Below are positions 10,304 to 23,726 of a stretch of 64,000 bases of DNA, piece after piece. Position 1 is the stretch's first letter. Each line of letters begins with the position of its first letter. The position numbers were made by a program, and so were the translations under genes. The notes under the pieces are model-generated. The model ran no database searches. It had not been told where the DNA came from and worked only from the letters and a program-made list of their open reading frames with translations. The stretch covers positions 72,192,001 through 72,256,000 of the forward strand of contig CM059582.1 in assembly GCA_030407085.1 (NCBI GenBank), in the 5' to 3' direction. Source of the DNA: Trichopria drosophilae. Lineage: Eukaryota; Arthropoda; Insecta; Hymenoptera; Diapriidae.

Positions 10304-13112
10304 ACGACCACGGACTTATGTATAATATTAGAATGTTTGACACTGTCAATGAATACAAACACAAATCTTAATTAAATAAATTTTTAACAAAACTTCTTTT
10401 TTTTCTATTTAGGTAAACGTTCAGTGGATAATGTAAATGCATGTGAGAAAATATCATTTGTTGACGTACTACTAACTACAATTAGTAGGAAATATGTATA
10501 TTTAAAAAAAACACTTTATTTTTAATTGGAAATTAGTTGAATAGATTTGAAATCGTAAATTAAATTACCTTGATTTATATTAATTTGAATGTTGTCTTTA
10601 TTGATTGTATTGTTGGTGAAGCTATTAATTAGAGAATTAAAATAATAATCTAAGACCTGACCATTGTGTAACTCCTACAGTAAATTATTACTTAAGATAA
10701 GTATGCTGTAAGTAAGAAATTTCTTCTTGTTACAGTGTACGAATAGTGTGATTTTTTCGATTGTCCTAGGCACAACTCACACTGCAAGAAAAAATGTTCG
10801 CCCTTGTGTCCAAAAGTACTATTATGCATCCAGGCGACTTCCTAGAGAAACTTCATGGGTTTCTTTTTCGCATTTATAGAAAACGTTACATTATCTTTAT
10901 TTAGATCCCTATTCGATAGAAAGTATATTTAAGGAAGATTTGTAAAACACAAATAACTTTACAAAACTTCTACAACATTTCCACAACGAAGTACTTGTTT
11001 TCGTTTCACAATCGGAACAATGCAATACAGATCACACATCCGGAAGTTACGAAACAGGAGTGCGAATGTTTCATAACGCGGACTAGATAGAAATTTATGT
11101 ATGTATTGTGAAAGAACCGTTTTAAAAAAATAAATGCGTTTATACGTCGAAAATTCGGAATCAATATTAATATATAATCTATAAACTACAAGTTATTGGC
11201 TTCTTAAATCGTTTGTATTAATACATTTTTTAAATATACGTTGAACCACAGGTGAGTACGTTGTATATATGCGCAGTGAAATTTCTGTACAGGCTGTGAA
11301 CTACTTATGCATGTTTCAGATTTTTTTAGATTTTAATATCTCTCAAGTACCGTTTGTATTCATGAAATTAAAATAGAAATTAAATATGAAATTAAATTGA
11401 AATTAAGTGCATTTTTATATGTATAATTTTTTCAAAAAGCCGGGTGTTTGTATTCATTTTGAAATTTATCATTTAATGCCTTGTTTAAAAAAGGGGACAT
11501 TGTTTCATAATAGAGCAGGTTACCTAAATTATAATTAATATTTTTCAAGTTTGCAGCGAGTGTGTTTATGTTGTTTCAGATACACTGGATTGTCAAATGA
11601 AATTGCCAATAAAAATTTGAAACACCCGAGTGACCTCATTTACTATTGGAACATGCAAACTGTAAACGTATTCGAATGTATTTTTGTTCTATTAAAAAGA
11701 ATTTCTAGGCTTAACTCATTTCGTGATTAGGATTCAAAGGAATTAAAAAACAGGTACTTACCGGGTCCGATGGACCTGCTTGTCCACCAACAGGTTTATA
11801 GTAATATTTAAATGAAATAATTACTTCGACCCGGACCATAGATCTGGACGAAGTATTGGATTTTACTTTATAAATAAACACATGATTGGAGAATTATCTT
11901 AGGCTGGAATCTATAGTCGCCAATCAATTTCAATCTCAGGAATGAGTCTTCGAATCGAATTCGAGATCTATAAATCTGTAATATATAAGGGGCTAAATGC
12001 TTTAAAATCGTACGAGTTCACAATACAAAATTGCAGTATTGAATTTGGAGCAAAAGTAATAACAAATAATACTTTTAAATGATCTGAAGTTCAAATTTGG
12101 AATGCCATGTTCTGCGTTTTTTGAAGAATTTTTTGTATATAATTATAATGTCATGACTTGTTTTGTAGATATAATTAAAAAATCAAGTTTAAAATGACAG
12201 GTTTCGAGATCTCAAATTCGTATTCGTATAGTGAGTTTACAATAATATTAATAATTAGGTATAGTATAATAGCGAATTTGTACAATATGTACGCTGTCTC
12301 ACACTCGAGCGGAATTACTTTGGAATAAAAACACTTAATTTTTGGCTGTAGTAAAAACAACAACTTTATTTGTCGATCGCGATTCGGTGACGATACCGCG
12401 CGTTTTCATCATTAACCTCGAGGATCTTAGTCAATCACAACTGTCAAAACACTCCTTGCAATTCTTTTTCACTTTCTGAATATTTCAATATTCGATTTTC
12501 CGAATGAGCTGCGCGTACAATCAATATTTCGGATGCTTACGGATAATAATTCTCAGTATCGTCACCATTTCGAAGGGCCTTTACATATAACAACCTAACA
12601 GGTCACCTTCATTTGAAAAGGTACCCCCACTCAGTTGTGCAATGGCGTGGGGAAAACCACTTTATGGGGAACACCCCACACCAGGTACCGCAGTTTGTAA
12701 AACATCGATTCTTAATCCATAATATACGCTGGTGCTTATACTTTATTGAATGACCATAATTTCACAAAATGTCAATTCAACACTTCCTTGACCCAAATTA
12801 TATGAGTATCTGAAAATTGAAGAGTATTATTATTATATAGTGTTGTACTAGAAGAAATGATTTGCTGTAATATATATTAGGTAATACTTTGCCTGCAAAA
12901 ATTTGTGGTGTAGGTTTGACTAATTTTTTACGCATATATATATATCAACTGTTTTCAAAGCTTCGACAATGTTCCATTCGTTGACATATATTATTTTCCA
13001 TTATCAGCAGTGTCTTTGCACGAAACAAAACTGCAATGCCTTTGACAGTTCATCTTTAGCGAATAAGTATTTCTTCTTTTTATTTATGGGTTTTGTAATG
13101 CTCACTTCAATT

Positions 13113-13282
13113 AAATATAAATATGATGTTGGGTGGCTTTATAATGAACAAGAAAATGGAATTGTGCATCAGAAGAGTTGCGAAAAATTGCCGAATGCGG
13201 CGGAAAAGATTCCGACATCAGAAGGAAAGACATTTCCATCTTCTTGTTCATTATAAAGCCACCCAACATCATATTTATATTT
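13113..13282. repeat. Near-perfect hairpin, 48-bp arms and 74-bp loop
   Basis: The arms 13113-13160 and 13235-13282 are reverse complements with one mismatch. They include GATGTTGGGTGGCTTTATAA. Open frames over it on the plus strand are consequences of the palindrome. It could be a small foldback element or a precursor of small RNAs. Confidence 0.7.
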
Positions 13283-14291
13283 CTTCTTTTTTACTTTTTA
13301 TTCTTCTTCGATCCAATTTTCGGATTCGTCAATTCATGAATTCAAAAGTATTATTTGACAATGGTTTGAATTTTAATGACACTGAAATAGTAAATTAGGT
13401 TAGGTTGTTAAAAAAATGTTAGGCTGGCTAGAAATTATTATGCTTATACGGTTAATTCTCAAAATAACAGCCAACTTCATTCTTATCTACAGAATTTTAT
13501 AATTTCACAACTAATGTAAAAAAATGTTTTCCCAACCTTATCCTCTAACACTTTCGACCCTTTTTAAAAAAAAACATCTGTGCTCTCACATTATCTGAAC
13601 TTAGACATTGTGTACAGTGCAATTGCCTCTAACCAATTTTTGCAAAAGTTACGAGATTGGATCTAATGTTTGCTCCGTTGAGAAAATTTGTTTTCGAGTC
13701 AAATGAAAATTTAGCAATGAAAAGTTTCAGCTCAGCCAGCATGTTTTTAGCAACGTTAGTGACGACAAAACAAACAATATCACAATAAAATATTTCTTTC
13801 TGAACACGTAGTCTAAAATTCTTTAACTGAAAATTGGTCGTTATTTTGAGAATTTGAATTGAATTATATGGGATGAAGTGTATGTTGCTGGATTACTTAC
13901 CAAACATTGCAACTGGATTTTTGGACCTTCGACACCAAATTTTTAATCTCTTTTCTCCAGAAACGGACTCTGTTCCTTTACATGTCCGTCGCTACACGCG
14001 ACTACACGGCCTTAAATCGATAGACCACATTCATATTGGCATTTATTAAAAACAATGTCTTAATCCATTTTTCAACATCTTTAAGACATTCTTTATCTGT
14101 AAAACAAATGAAACTATAAGTAGCCATAACAAATTTAATATAACACAATTACTTTTAACTGATTTTTACTTATACCACCTACCTAATCATCTTGTCACAT
14201 TTGTGATCTTTTTTAATTTATACTGTTTTCTTCTGCGCTTCTCCATAGAATTAGATTCCTTAACGGATAAATTCATTTTTTTTAGTCTAAT

Positions 14292-14656
14292 TTAGGAACG
14301 CGTTCGGACAAAACAGTGTGTAACGCGCCTTGGTATAGTCACGTCATTTTGAAGTCGTCTATATACTAAATCTGTGACTTTATCAAAAATGTTGTTCTCG
14401 CTGCTCAATCGTGAGCCATTAAACTTATTGAACTCCTCTTCAGCGATTGTTGCGACTTTCTGAAATTCCTCAGACGGATAAAGTAAGTTACCTCTGGAAA
14501 CGCAGACAATCCAGGAATGTTTTGCTAATGGTTCCATTATTCTTGTGGCCGTCCCTAGAAAGGCTTCTTTTTCAATGTGTATTTTGCCCATATTTTCTTC
14601 AAAATTGCGAGAAAGTTTCCACTCTTCATCTTCAGGGATGTACCCTTTAATAACCT
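14292..14656 (-). pseudogene. P-element-like transposase, C-terminal exon
   Basis: A strong acceptor (CATTCTTTTCAG on the minus strand, AG at 14658-14657) opens a frame reading VIKGYIPEDEEWKLSRNFEE. It continues through HSWIVCVSRGNLLYPSEEF, a helical stretch, and VTDLVYRRLQND, ending near HCFVRTRS before a TAA. A serine/glycine-x-L-x-x-P-S block followed by a late F-x-R-x-R motif resembles the C terminus of P-element/THAP9-like transposases. The acceptor phase (two bases AG completing a codon) fits exactly the donor at 24908/24907, which leaves one base G. Sequence after the TAA still reads in style (RLKKMN and basic residues), so the stop may be premature. This is the last visible exon of the split gene. 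Confidence 0.6.
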
Positions 14657-16485
14657 CTGAAAAGAATGAAAAGAATATGTATATGTCAAGTTTGATAACA
14701 ATTTCGAAACGTACAATACTTTATTCTTAAGCTCCCCCGATAAAAAAAATCTAAAAAAATACAATTGATATATACAGAAAAGGAGAAAAAAAAATTACTA
14801 GTTGACCCGAAATATATCGTCCAGGGTTTGTTATATACATCATAGCAAAATATAAATTTTTCACGATAGAATTTATTTATCATTAAGAGCACAACTAGAG
14901 GACCAAAGTATGATTTTCGATTGGTTGTAAGTATATTTATGCCTACGGGCCCATTATAAATTAACAAAAGTGTTCGTAAAACAAACGCTCATCCCGCTAG
15001 CGTTTTGTCTAATTGAATAAGAATTTTTATCGAAGCTTATTGCTATATTTCCTTTATGTGTGCAAACAATCAGTATCTTTTTCATATTACTTACTTTAAA
15101 GATCTGGGGCATTTTACCTCCTTATTTACGACTTTTTACGTAGCACATTCTGAAATTGTACTTATGGCAATGAATTTCGTCACTCCTTTTAAGTTTTCTG
15201 AACACAATTTTGGGGCGCAACTTTCTGACCATAACTGTAGCATCATTTCATACATTTGCAACAAGATTCTCCAAGATAGAATGATTCAGTACCTCATTCA
15301 GTATTATCGTAAACTCGTTACCAAAAATTGAGAGCGTTCACCTTTGTTTCCATTGTAGTCCGCTAAAACTTATCACTTCAGAATTTATTGGATACATATA
15401 CACGTCTAACAATTATAACAAGAATGAACAAATTAAAAAAAAATTATTAATGTACAAAGGGCGAGAAACAGTAAAAATTGTTTTGCAGCCTGACACAGTT
15501 ATACGAGTCCAATAGGCCCTATATTGTATTTTATAAAAGTAACTAGTTATGTGTACAAGTAACTAAAGGTACTCCAGAAAAAAACTTCACTGAAATTGAC
15601 ACGCATATGACAGGATATTCTTTTTTTTCGGTTCAGTATTCGCTCAGTGAATGAAAGAGGATTCGGTTTTGTTATTTCCATTTAAAAATTTAAACTTTTC
15701 AATCCTGGCAATCGCTGAATTGACTGTTACTCCAAAAGTAGAAGTGGAATGCTGTACTTTCAATTTACTTAATCTATTGAATAATTTTCTCTTATACAAT
15801 AAATTCGATTGTATTCATGCTAAAGGATTGAAAATTTATCATTTATATTTGTCACAATCACAGAACATTTCTTTTATTTGTGATTTTCGTTTTATTTGAT
15901 ATTAAAATTCTTTGCGGTCATTTAATAATTGTTTATTAAAATTCTTTGTTATCATTGTTCATGGTCGGTAACTGGGAAATAGAAAATGATTGACAGATTT
16001 CAAATATTTTAAATACTGTTAATTATTTTCAATCCAAAATCTACATTCTCTTTACTGGCTAGTAAACTTCGTCTCTACAAACAATAATTTTGATTGGTTC
16101 TTGCTCTAAGAAACGGTTACTGAACACTGAACGAAAAACGAATGGATCCAGGGTTGCTAGATTCTGCTCCATTTGACTGTATTGGATTGATCTCTAATAG
16201 TAGTATACATTTGTTGATATTAGTTACAAATGTTTTCCAGTTGAATATAATCATTTGAATAAGAAAAATACTTTATACTAAATTAAATCCTAAAATAGGA
16301 TATTCATAGCTCCTATTACAAAAGAAATATTAAAAATGTTGGACTGTAGTATACTCATCTGTTTTCTTACAAAGAACCTCCTTAGTATGCATAACTTCTA
16401 TGAGGTACATCTGTATTATTATTTCAAATGGATACTCTCTTGTGTATGCGCTTAATTCGTTGGCCAGAGAGGTTTATACCTCAAG

Positions 16486-16531
16486 CCAAAATAAAAAAAT
16501 AATAATAATAACAATAATAATAATAATAAAA
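16486..16531 (+). repeat. AAT-type microsatellite
   Basis: An imperfect run of AATAAT with interspersed AAC units, non-coding. Confidence 0.8.
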
Positions 16532-17054
16532 TGCTATTGCTTCAACTGCGCACCAATCATACATTGTTTACTTTTCACACTTACGTGAACATTATTAAAT
16601 AATCTTTGATTAAATACGATTGATAAAATGTCATGGAAAACTAAAACAAAAACAGAAAACTTGTTGAAAAACAGAAAATTTTGTAGCCCAAATGAAATTA
16701 AACTTTTCAACTAAATCTAAATCAAGGCAAAATATCGATCTAATGTAATGAATGTTTTGAGTGCTCAACTTTATCGTTTTTTGTTTTATTTTATTAATAA
16801 TAATTCCGTATTACACGTACAACTGTATCAGTCATAATTGCTATTACTGGCATTATTAGTACTTGTCATACTATATACACTGTACAGTCTGTCATACTGA
16901 CATAGTACTCGGAGTGTAGACCCAAATCCAAATGAAAGTTTAAATATGGGTAAGCTTATTATACATATAATTGTTTTGATAGGATTTTTATTTTTCACAT
17001 TCATGTATACATGTATACATACAATTGTTTATGTACATATCTCAACATCACATG

Positions 17055-17455
17055 TGTTACCGTCAGAGGTAGATTCCTCAGTTACCGACGGAATTAGTGC
17101 CATGTATTTTATTTATACGCCGCGCAAAGCACTGTATTCGGTCACGTGCTCAACGAATCGGCGCCTTCCGTTAATGCGTCCACTCGACTCGAGTCAGTCA
17201 CGTTTTCACTAGCGCTCGAATCAGACGCGGTCCGACTCTATACGCGACGAGTGAAACCAAGCTATTAAGAAAAAAAGAATCCGCATTTCAATTCGCGGAG
17301 TTTCTGTACGCCAAGTATGCAATAAAGTACCTGCAAAGGATACAGACCACAATTAAAGTGCATAATTACACCGGGCTTTCCCTCTCACGAAAATCGCGTC
17401 CAATATGGCGGGATCAGCACCAACTTTTTTCATCTTTTAGTCACCTTGCGTGACA
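17055..17455 (+). repeat. 5' LTR of BEL/Pao element
   Basis: TG...CA bounded and repeated at 23727-24128. It contains ATTTTATTTATACGCC, a possible TATA-type element. Immediately downstream, CTTTCTGGTCCTTCGAGC contains the probable primer-binding site, TGGTCCTTCGAGC. Confidence 0.95.
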
Positions 17456-17588
17456 CTTTCTGGTCCTTCGAGCTGGATCTCGTTAAAAAAGTGAGCATTT
17501 CGCGACTGAAAGCCCGTAATTGTGCGCGAAACGCGAGAAAAAACAATTAAAAATGACGCTAAAGCGAAAAACGACCGTAGCGTCTCTT

Positions 17589-17621
<33 letters not shown>

Positions 17622-18258
17622 CCATCTTGGTTGACTCGCGTCGCACCTTAATCGCACGAGCATTCACTCGGCAAACTTCGGGCATCTTCGGTTCTCTTTC
17701 TCTCTCGGCCACGCAGTCGGCCCATTCGACGTTCGTACAAGCCCAGCAGGCTTCGGATCCTTTCGGTACGCCTTCTCTCGCGCCGGAGTACTCGGCACTT
17801 ATGCCGATCGTTCGCACGCTAGGCCATCTTCGCATTTTCGAGACGCGCTCTTTTTCGCCCAAGCCATCGGTCTCTCTGACGATCGCTTCTTGCTGGCGAA
17901 CTTCGCGCATGCTCGGAACGAGAGTTTGGCCCACGAAGTCACTTCCGTCCCCAAGATGCCGGGTCGGCGCATGTCGAGGAATTCCGAACTCCGATTCGAG
18001 ATTACCGCACGCGGCAAACCTGGCGCTTTCGATTTCACTCGTCTCCAGCAGTGGATCGCGCCGTCGCCCCGTGCTCCTTCTCGCGTGCCGAAAATTTGTG
18101 GTCGGACTTTGCAAATCCACACGCACGTTGTGTTGTACTTCTTTCTGTGTGAGGAACTGGTTATAGACCGCACACAAATCAAATCCAAAGGAATAAGGAT
18201 TTAGTGACATTCAAGTGACATTGGATTATTGTGACTTGTGTAAAGTGCAATTGGAACC
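17456..18258 (+). other. BEL/Pao 5' leader with CT microsatellite
   Basis: This 0.8-kb leader precedes the gag start codon. It contains a (CT)n run near 17587-17620. Long open frames on both strands here have no recognisable motifs and are probably chance frames in GC-rich DNA. Confidence 0.6.
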
Positions 18259-20469
18259 ATGCCTACCACTCCGACATTAGACAATTTAATAATGGAACAA
18301 AAGCAAATTATAGGCGCTCTGGGCCGTTCTGTTTCCAATTTTAAGAAGATTGGAGCAAAAAATGTAACACTGGAGGTGACACGCAGTCGTCACAAACTCC
18401 TCGACAGCACCTGGGAACGGTGCGTCCAGTTAAACAATCAAATTGAAGTTGCAGCAGAGGACCTTGACCGAAAGAGTAGGGCTTACTTCTTGGAAGATGA
18501 TTTCCTTAGTGCGGAAGAGACCTATCTCGCTGCTTCGGACTTCTTCGTCATCACCTGTAGCAAGTTTGTACCCGAAATTAGTTCTGTCTCTTCCGATCCG
18601 CATGTTTCCGTGTCAGAACCGCATTTGCATTCGAATCCGTCATTTCTTTTGCCGCGAATTTCAATCCCAAAATTCTCCGGAAACTATGTGGACTGGCCAA
18701 GTTTCCGCGACTTATTCGAGTCACTCGTGGACGGGAACGCCGCTTTAACGAACGTGCAAAAATTGCACCATTTGAAGACGAGTTTATCGGGAGAGGCAGA
18801 ACATTTTTTGAAAAATGTAAATGTTACCGATGCTAATTATGTATCCGCGTGGGAAGCTTTGCAAAAAAGATACGGAAATACTTGCGCAATAGTGACAGTG
18901 CATGTAACGTCTTTATTAAAGATTCCGCATGTAAAATCGGAAAGCGCGATCGAATTGAAACGTTTACAAGATGCCGTGAACGATCATATAGCCGCATTAC
19001 GTAACCTTGACAGGACGGTTAAACAATGGAGCGACTTATTGGTTATTTTTGTTGTCGAACGGCTTGACAGTATATCGCGTAAAGACTGGGAGTTGCATCT
19101 CGGTGATAAAACGGAATTTCCGACCTTTGCGGAATTAGATAAGTTTTTAACAATTCGAATTCGCGCACTTGAATCTATGTCGGTATGGCAAACTTCGTCG
19201 CGCGGTACAGCGTCTTTGCCTACAGTAAAAGCTAAAACCGTGTCCTCAACGCGGTCTCTTTTGTCGATCGAAAATCAATCTTGCTGCTTAGTATGCGACA
19301 ATCGTCACGCTTTATATCTGTGTCCGACTTTTAAAGGATTTTCTGTTTCGAAACGCGTGCAATTGGTACGTGAAAAGAAATGTTGTTCTAACTGCTTACG
19401 TCGAGGTCATTTAGTCGCGCAGTGTCCGAGTAAGTACCGATGCGCTCGCTGTCATCGTAGTCATCATACAATGATACATGAACACGAAGCGTCGCAAACG
19501 CATTCGCCTAATCCTAATGCGGCACGTTACGAGCCGACGAAATCCAAACCGTTGATTTCGTCAATTGAGACATCGGCACTTTCTTCGGATACAGCAGATG
19601 AGCGTAATCAATCGAATTTGCCCTTATCGTCTATCCACAGCCACGTTGCCAGTAGCTCTCGGGTAATTAGTCGCGATGCAGCGCCGATAGGAAATGGGTG
19701 CGTTCTTTTAGCTACAGCTCAGGTTCGCATTCGCTCTACCGAAGGACGAGAGGTACTCGTACGCGCTCTTGAGGATCCTGGCTCTGAATCTACTTTTATT
19801 TCGGATAACGCTCTCCGAGCTCTACGTACGAAACGGAAACGTACACATATCTCGGTCGTGGGCGGACAGACGAATGGCATCGTGCGATCGACAGCGCAGA
19901 TTACACTGTTACCGACTAAGACGAATACACCAACATTACCGGTCAACGCGTTAGTTTTACCGAAACTAACTAAATACCAACCGCTACACACTGCGCAATT
20001 CTCACAGTGGGAGCATTTGCGCGGACTTGAATTTGCGGATGTCAATTTTAATGAACAGTCGCCCGTAGACCTTCTAATCGGCGCCGATCTTTATGGCGCT
20101 ATTTTATGCAAAGGTTTACGTCAAGGTCCTCTAGGTTCACCTACCGCACAGCTCACAATCTTCGGATGGATTCTCACCGGTCCTACCTCCGAAACTTATG
20201 AAATTAATTCGAATGTCGCCGCGCTGCACTGCAGCCATGCATCGAATTTAGATACTTTATTAAAACAGTTCTGGGAAATCGAGGAACTCCCGTCTACCCC
20301 CCACCTTTCTGCTGATGATCTGGAATGCGAACGACACTTCGCCTCATCGCATTCTCGAGACGCAAACGGACGTTATACCGTACGTCTCCCTTTAAAATCC
20401 AATCCGCCAATTCAAATTGGAGCTTCTCGCAAAGCGGCACTCAATTTTCTGGAAAAGTCAGAACGCTGA
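18259..20469 (+). pseudogene. BEL/Pao gag-protease and start of RT
   Basis: The frame opens at ATG 18259 (736 codons). Gag core: IPKFSGNYVDWPSFRDLFES and VQKLHHLKTSLSGEA (residues about 135-185), matching the DUF1759 type. Zinc knuckles follow at residues about 345-415: CCLVCDNRH...CP, then CCSNCLRRGHLVAQCP and CARCHRSHHTMIH. The aspartic protease lies around residues 505-640: ALEDPGSESTFIS in the place of the catalytic D-x-G, then VDLLIGADLYGAIL and LGSPTAQLTIFGWILTG. The frame stops at TGA 20467-20469, inside the linker before RT. The same frame resumes directly after it (LLRNPELGRAYNEFLDEYL), so the stop is a mutation and not a normal gag/pol boundary. Confidence 0.9.
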
Positions 20470-21285
20470 CTGCTCCGAAATCCCGAATTAGGCCGGGCGT
20501 ATAACGAATTTCTTGACGAGTATCTAAAGTTGGGTCACATGGAGCTCGTCGCTGATGAATCAACCTCTTCTCAAACGTTATATCTACCACACCATCCAGT
20601 CGTTAAGGAGACGAGTTGCACAACCAAGGTACGCGTGGTGTTTAACGCGTCCTCAATGACCTCTAATGGTACTTCCCTTAATGACCATTTGTTTATTGGG
20701 CCCAAGCTCCAGCAGGAACTTCCGTATATAATTCTTCACTGGCGCCGGTACCCTTCAGTTTTCACGGCGGACATCGAAAAGATGTTCCGTCAAATTCGAG
20801 TACATTCCGATGACGCGGATTATCAGAGAATTTTCTGGCGGGAATATCCGTATCATGCAATCTCTACCTATAGACTCACTACTGTGACCTATGGCACCGC
20901 AGCGGCTCCATACCTCGCCAATCGAGTAGTCAAACAGTTAGCATTGGATGAGAAGGCCCGTTTCCCTCTAGCTGCACCAATTCTCGAAGAAAACATTTAC
21001 GTTTATGACGTCTTCTTTGGCGGAGATGATACAGAATCGATCGAGAAAATTAGAATGCAAGTCATAGGCTTATTGAGGAGCGGCGGTTTTAACTTACATA
21101 AGTGGGCGTTCAATGACCGGCGTCTTCTCACAAATCTGCAACGCGATTCAGTGGACACTTCGCTCGTACATCCTCTTGATGAAAACAAGAGTGTCAAGGT
21201 TCTCGGTATTTACTGGCATCCCGCCTCTGATACCTTTCGATACAAGGTCACTCCCCCTGTACTCAGTTCTGTCATTAACGCCAAG
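20470..21285 (+). pseudogene. BEL/Pao reverse transcriptase, catalytic box altered
   Basis: This continues the gag-protease frame. Motifs include VRVVFNASSMTSNGTSLND, FTADIEKMFRQI (first catalytic aspartate kept) and YRLTTVTYGTAAAPYLA. The YVDD box reads YVYD: codon TAT at 21004-21006 replaces the first aspartate of the pair, which should abolish polymerase activity. The connection domain (VKVLGIYWHPASDTF) follows. Near 21280 one base appears to be lost, and coding continues in another frame (SRLFDPLGWVSPV...). The break and the altered active site show the element cannot move by itself. Confidence 0.9.
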
Positions 21286-23573
21286 TTCTCTCGCACATCG
21301 CTCGCTTGTTCGACCCTCTCGGTTGGGTATCGCCAGTCGTCGTGCAGGCAAAGATTCTAATGCAAGAACTTTGGCTAAGAAAGGGCGATTGGGACAATCC
21401 CCTCCCTGGGGATTTATTGCCGCGATGGATACTCTATTGCAATAAACTCGCAGCTCTTTCGCGAATCGCCATTCCGCGCTGGACAGGGCAATTCAGCAAG
21501 ACCGTGACTTGTGAGATCCACGGATTTGCAGATGCCTCCAATAGAGCCTATTCATCGGTAATTTATCTGCGCGTGATTCAGCCGAGAGGAAAATCGCGGA
21601 TATCTTTGCTCTTAAGTAAGACTAAGGTCGCTCCACTCAAGACTTTGAGCATCCCAAAATTAGAACTGAGTGCAGCGTTCCTCCTTACAAAGACACTCGA
21701 AACAGCACTGTCTCAAATGTGTCTAAATGTAGAAAATGTTACCACATATTGTTGGTCAGATTCTACAGTTGTGCTACATTGGATCAGCCAGCACCCATCT
21801 TTGTGGAAAACATTTGTCGCAAATCGGGTATCCGATATACAGACTCGATTGCCGAAAGCAGTGTGGCGCTATATACCTTCGGAGAGCAACCCTGTTGATT
21901 GCGCATCGCACGGAATGTCCACATCCGATTTACTTGAACATTCGTTATGGTGGAATGGACCTGAATGGCTTCTCGAAGACTCGGACCATTGGCCATCCAA
22001 TCCGGTCAATTTCGATCCGTTGTCAGTCCCCGAAAGCAGATCCTCGACAAAGCAGATCAATGTTGCGCAACTGGACGAGGGTGGCTGGGAACTACCAGCG
22101 AAATTCTTATCGTGGCCGAGACTTTTAAGAGTAACTGCGTATATCTTACGTTTTGTAAATTCATGTCGTGAGCTCTCTCCCAAACGAGACAAAAATCTTA
22201 GTCTCACCGTAGCCGAAATCGGTAATGCCAAGACATTTTGGTTAAAGGAAAGCCAACGATTGGTTTTCGAACAAGAAGTAGCAGCGTTGGCTCAAGGAAA
22301 ACCGATTGCTTCGCGCAGTCGTATCGCCAGTCTTACTCCGTTTCTCGACGAGTCTGGACTCTTACGCGTGGGAGGACGTTTACGTAATGCGGCCTTACAA
22401 TTCAGTGAGAAATTTCCCATTATTTTACCCAACGATAGAGTAAGTGAGCTTATAGTTGCTCATGTCCATCTAGTCTGTCTTCATGAAGGTCCGCAGGTCA
22501 CCTTGCGAATCATACGACAGCAATTTTGGATAGTGGGCGCTCGTAATCTCGTTAAAGCTCGTATACATCGTTGCGTTCAATGCGTACGAGCACGGGCAAA
22601 TACGTCTACTCAAATCATGAGTGATTTACCGAAAATTAGAGAGACTCAGTCCCGTCCATTTTTGCATGCAGGGGTCGACTACGCGGGTCCCTACTCGGGC
22701 ACCGCAATTACAGGTGGAGGACAAAAAACGTTCAAAATGTACGTTGCGGTATTCGTCTGTCTGTCCACGCAAGCGATCCATCTCGAAGTAGTGGGAGATT
22801 ACTCGAGTGCAAAATTCCTGGCGTCTTTCAAACGTTTTGCAGCACGTAGAGGAGCGCCTTCGGATCTTTACAGCGACAACGGTACTCCGTTCCAGGGTGC
22901 CGATAGGGAACTGACCCACGCGTTTCGTGCGATAATGAAAGATTCGGAACTCACCATAAACCTAGCTTCTGATGGAACTCAGTGGCACTTCATTCCTCCT
23001 TACGGTCCACATCATGATGGTATCTGGGAGGCAGGGGTGAAGAGTTTCAAACACCACTTTCGACGCGTTGTGGGTTCCCATACCCTTTCGGTAGAGGAAT
23101 TCACCACGCTCTTGTGTGAAATTGAAGCATGTCTTAATTCTAGACCTCTAATGGCGTTAACCGATGATCCATCAGACTTACGATCACTCACACCGGGTCA
23201 TTTCCTTATCGGGGCTCCCTTAATCAATATCCCTGAACCCTCAGTACTCGATTTAACAGAAAGTCATAGGTCGCGTTGGCTTCGCACGCGACAGATGCTC
23301 GAGAGCTTCTGGCGGTTATGGTCCCAGGATTATCTGAATTCACTGCAACAGCGTAAACAGTGGCGGACAGCTACATTAGATCTTAATGTAAACAATATGG
23401 TTCTCTTAAAAAATGCATTGCTTCCCCCGTCAAAGTGGAGTCTGGGTCGCATCTCTGAAGTATATCGTGGACCAGACGGTCGGGTGCGCGTAGTATCTGT
23501 ACGAACATCTACGACTTCATTCAAACGTCCGATTACGCAACTATGTAAGCTTCCGTTAGATAGTACATCGTAA
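21286..23573 (+). pseudogene. BEL/Pao RNase H, integrase and C-terminal domain
   Basis: The 755-codon open frame begins within the RT connection (LFDPLGWVSPVVVQAKILMQ). RNase H shows HGFADASNRAY, KTLSIPKLELSAAFLL and YCWSDSTVVLHWI. The integrase zinc finger is H-x-H...C-x-x-C (VAHVHLVCLHEG, then HRCVQCVRARA). The integrase core has VDYAGPY, YSDNGTPFQGA and the final glutamate in GIWEAGVKSFKHH. The C-terminal domain, DUF5641-like, reads NNMVLLKNALLPPSKWSLGR...VYRGPDGRVRVVSVRT. The frame ends at TAA 23571-23573, 153 bp before the 3' LTR. This segment looks intact; only the upstream frame is broken. Confidence 0.9.
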
Positions 23574-23726
23574 TCTATTCTGCGATTCTCTCATGGCGGG
23601 CGGACGCCCTTTAGCTTATAAGAGAAACCTAGGTTATTAAGTATAGTGTATAAGCATTTTCAATACTGTTAATCATGTACAATCGGCACTTATTTCGTAT
23701 CGACTATCAATACGAGGCGGGCGGTA

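Larger units (their letters stand above)
9785..14191. other. AT-rich stretch, left end of the foreign block inside Gypsy
   Basis: No conserved coding sequence appears apart from the C-terminal P-type exon at its right edge. It holds a 227-bp MITE (10077-10303) and a long hairpin (13113-13282). A short inverted pair, GGTGACGATAC near 12389 and GTATCGTCACC near 12557, flanks a GC-richer patch. The rest may be the 3' region of the P-like element or other unrecognised DNA. Confidence 0.4.

Noticed and set aside
11745..11850. Minus-strand mini-exon with a GTAAGTACC donor and translation PVGGQAGPSDP
   Set aside because: No acceptor or second exon; the segment is bounded by short GGTCC/GGACC inverted words and may be a MITE end.
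12295..12600. Possible solo LTR (TGTCTCACAC to CCTAACA) with AATAAA signals
   Set aside because: No second copy in the window and no matching target duplication.
17437..18210. Long open frames on both strands in the BEL/Pao leader
   Set aside because: No motifs; they overlap the LTR/leader and a CT repeat and are opposite-strand shadows.
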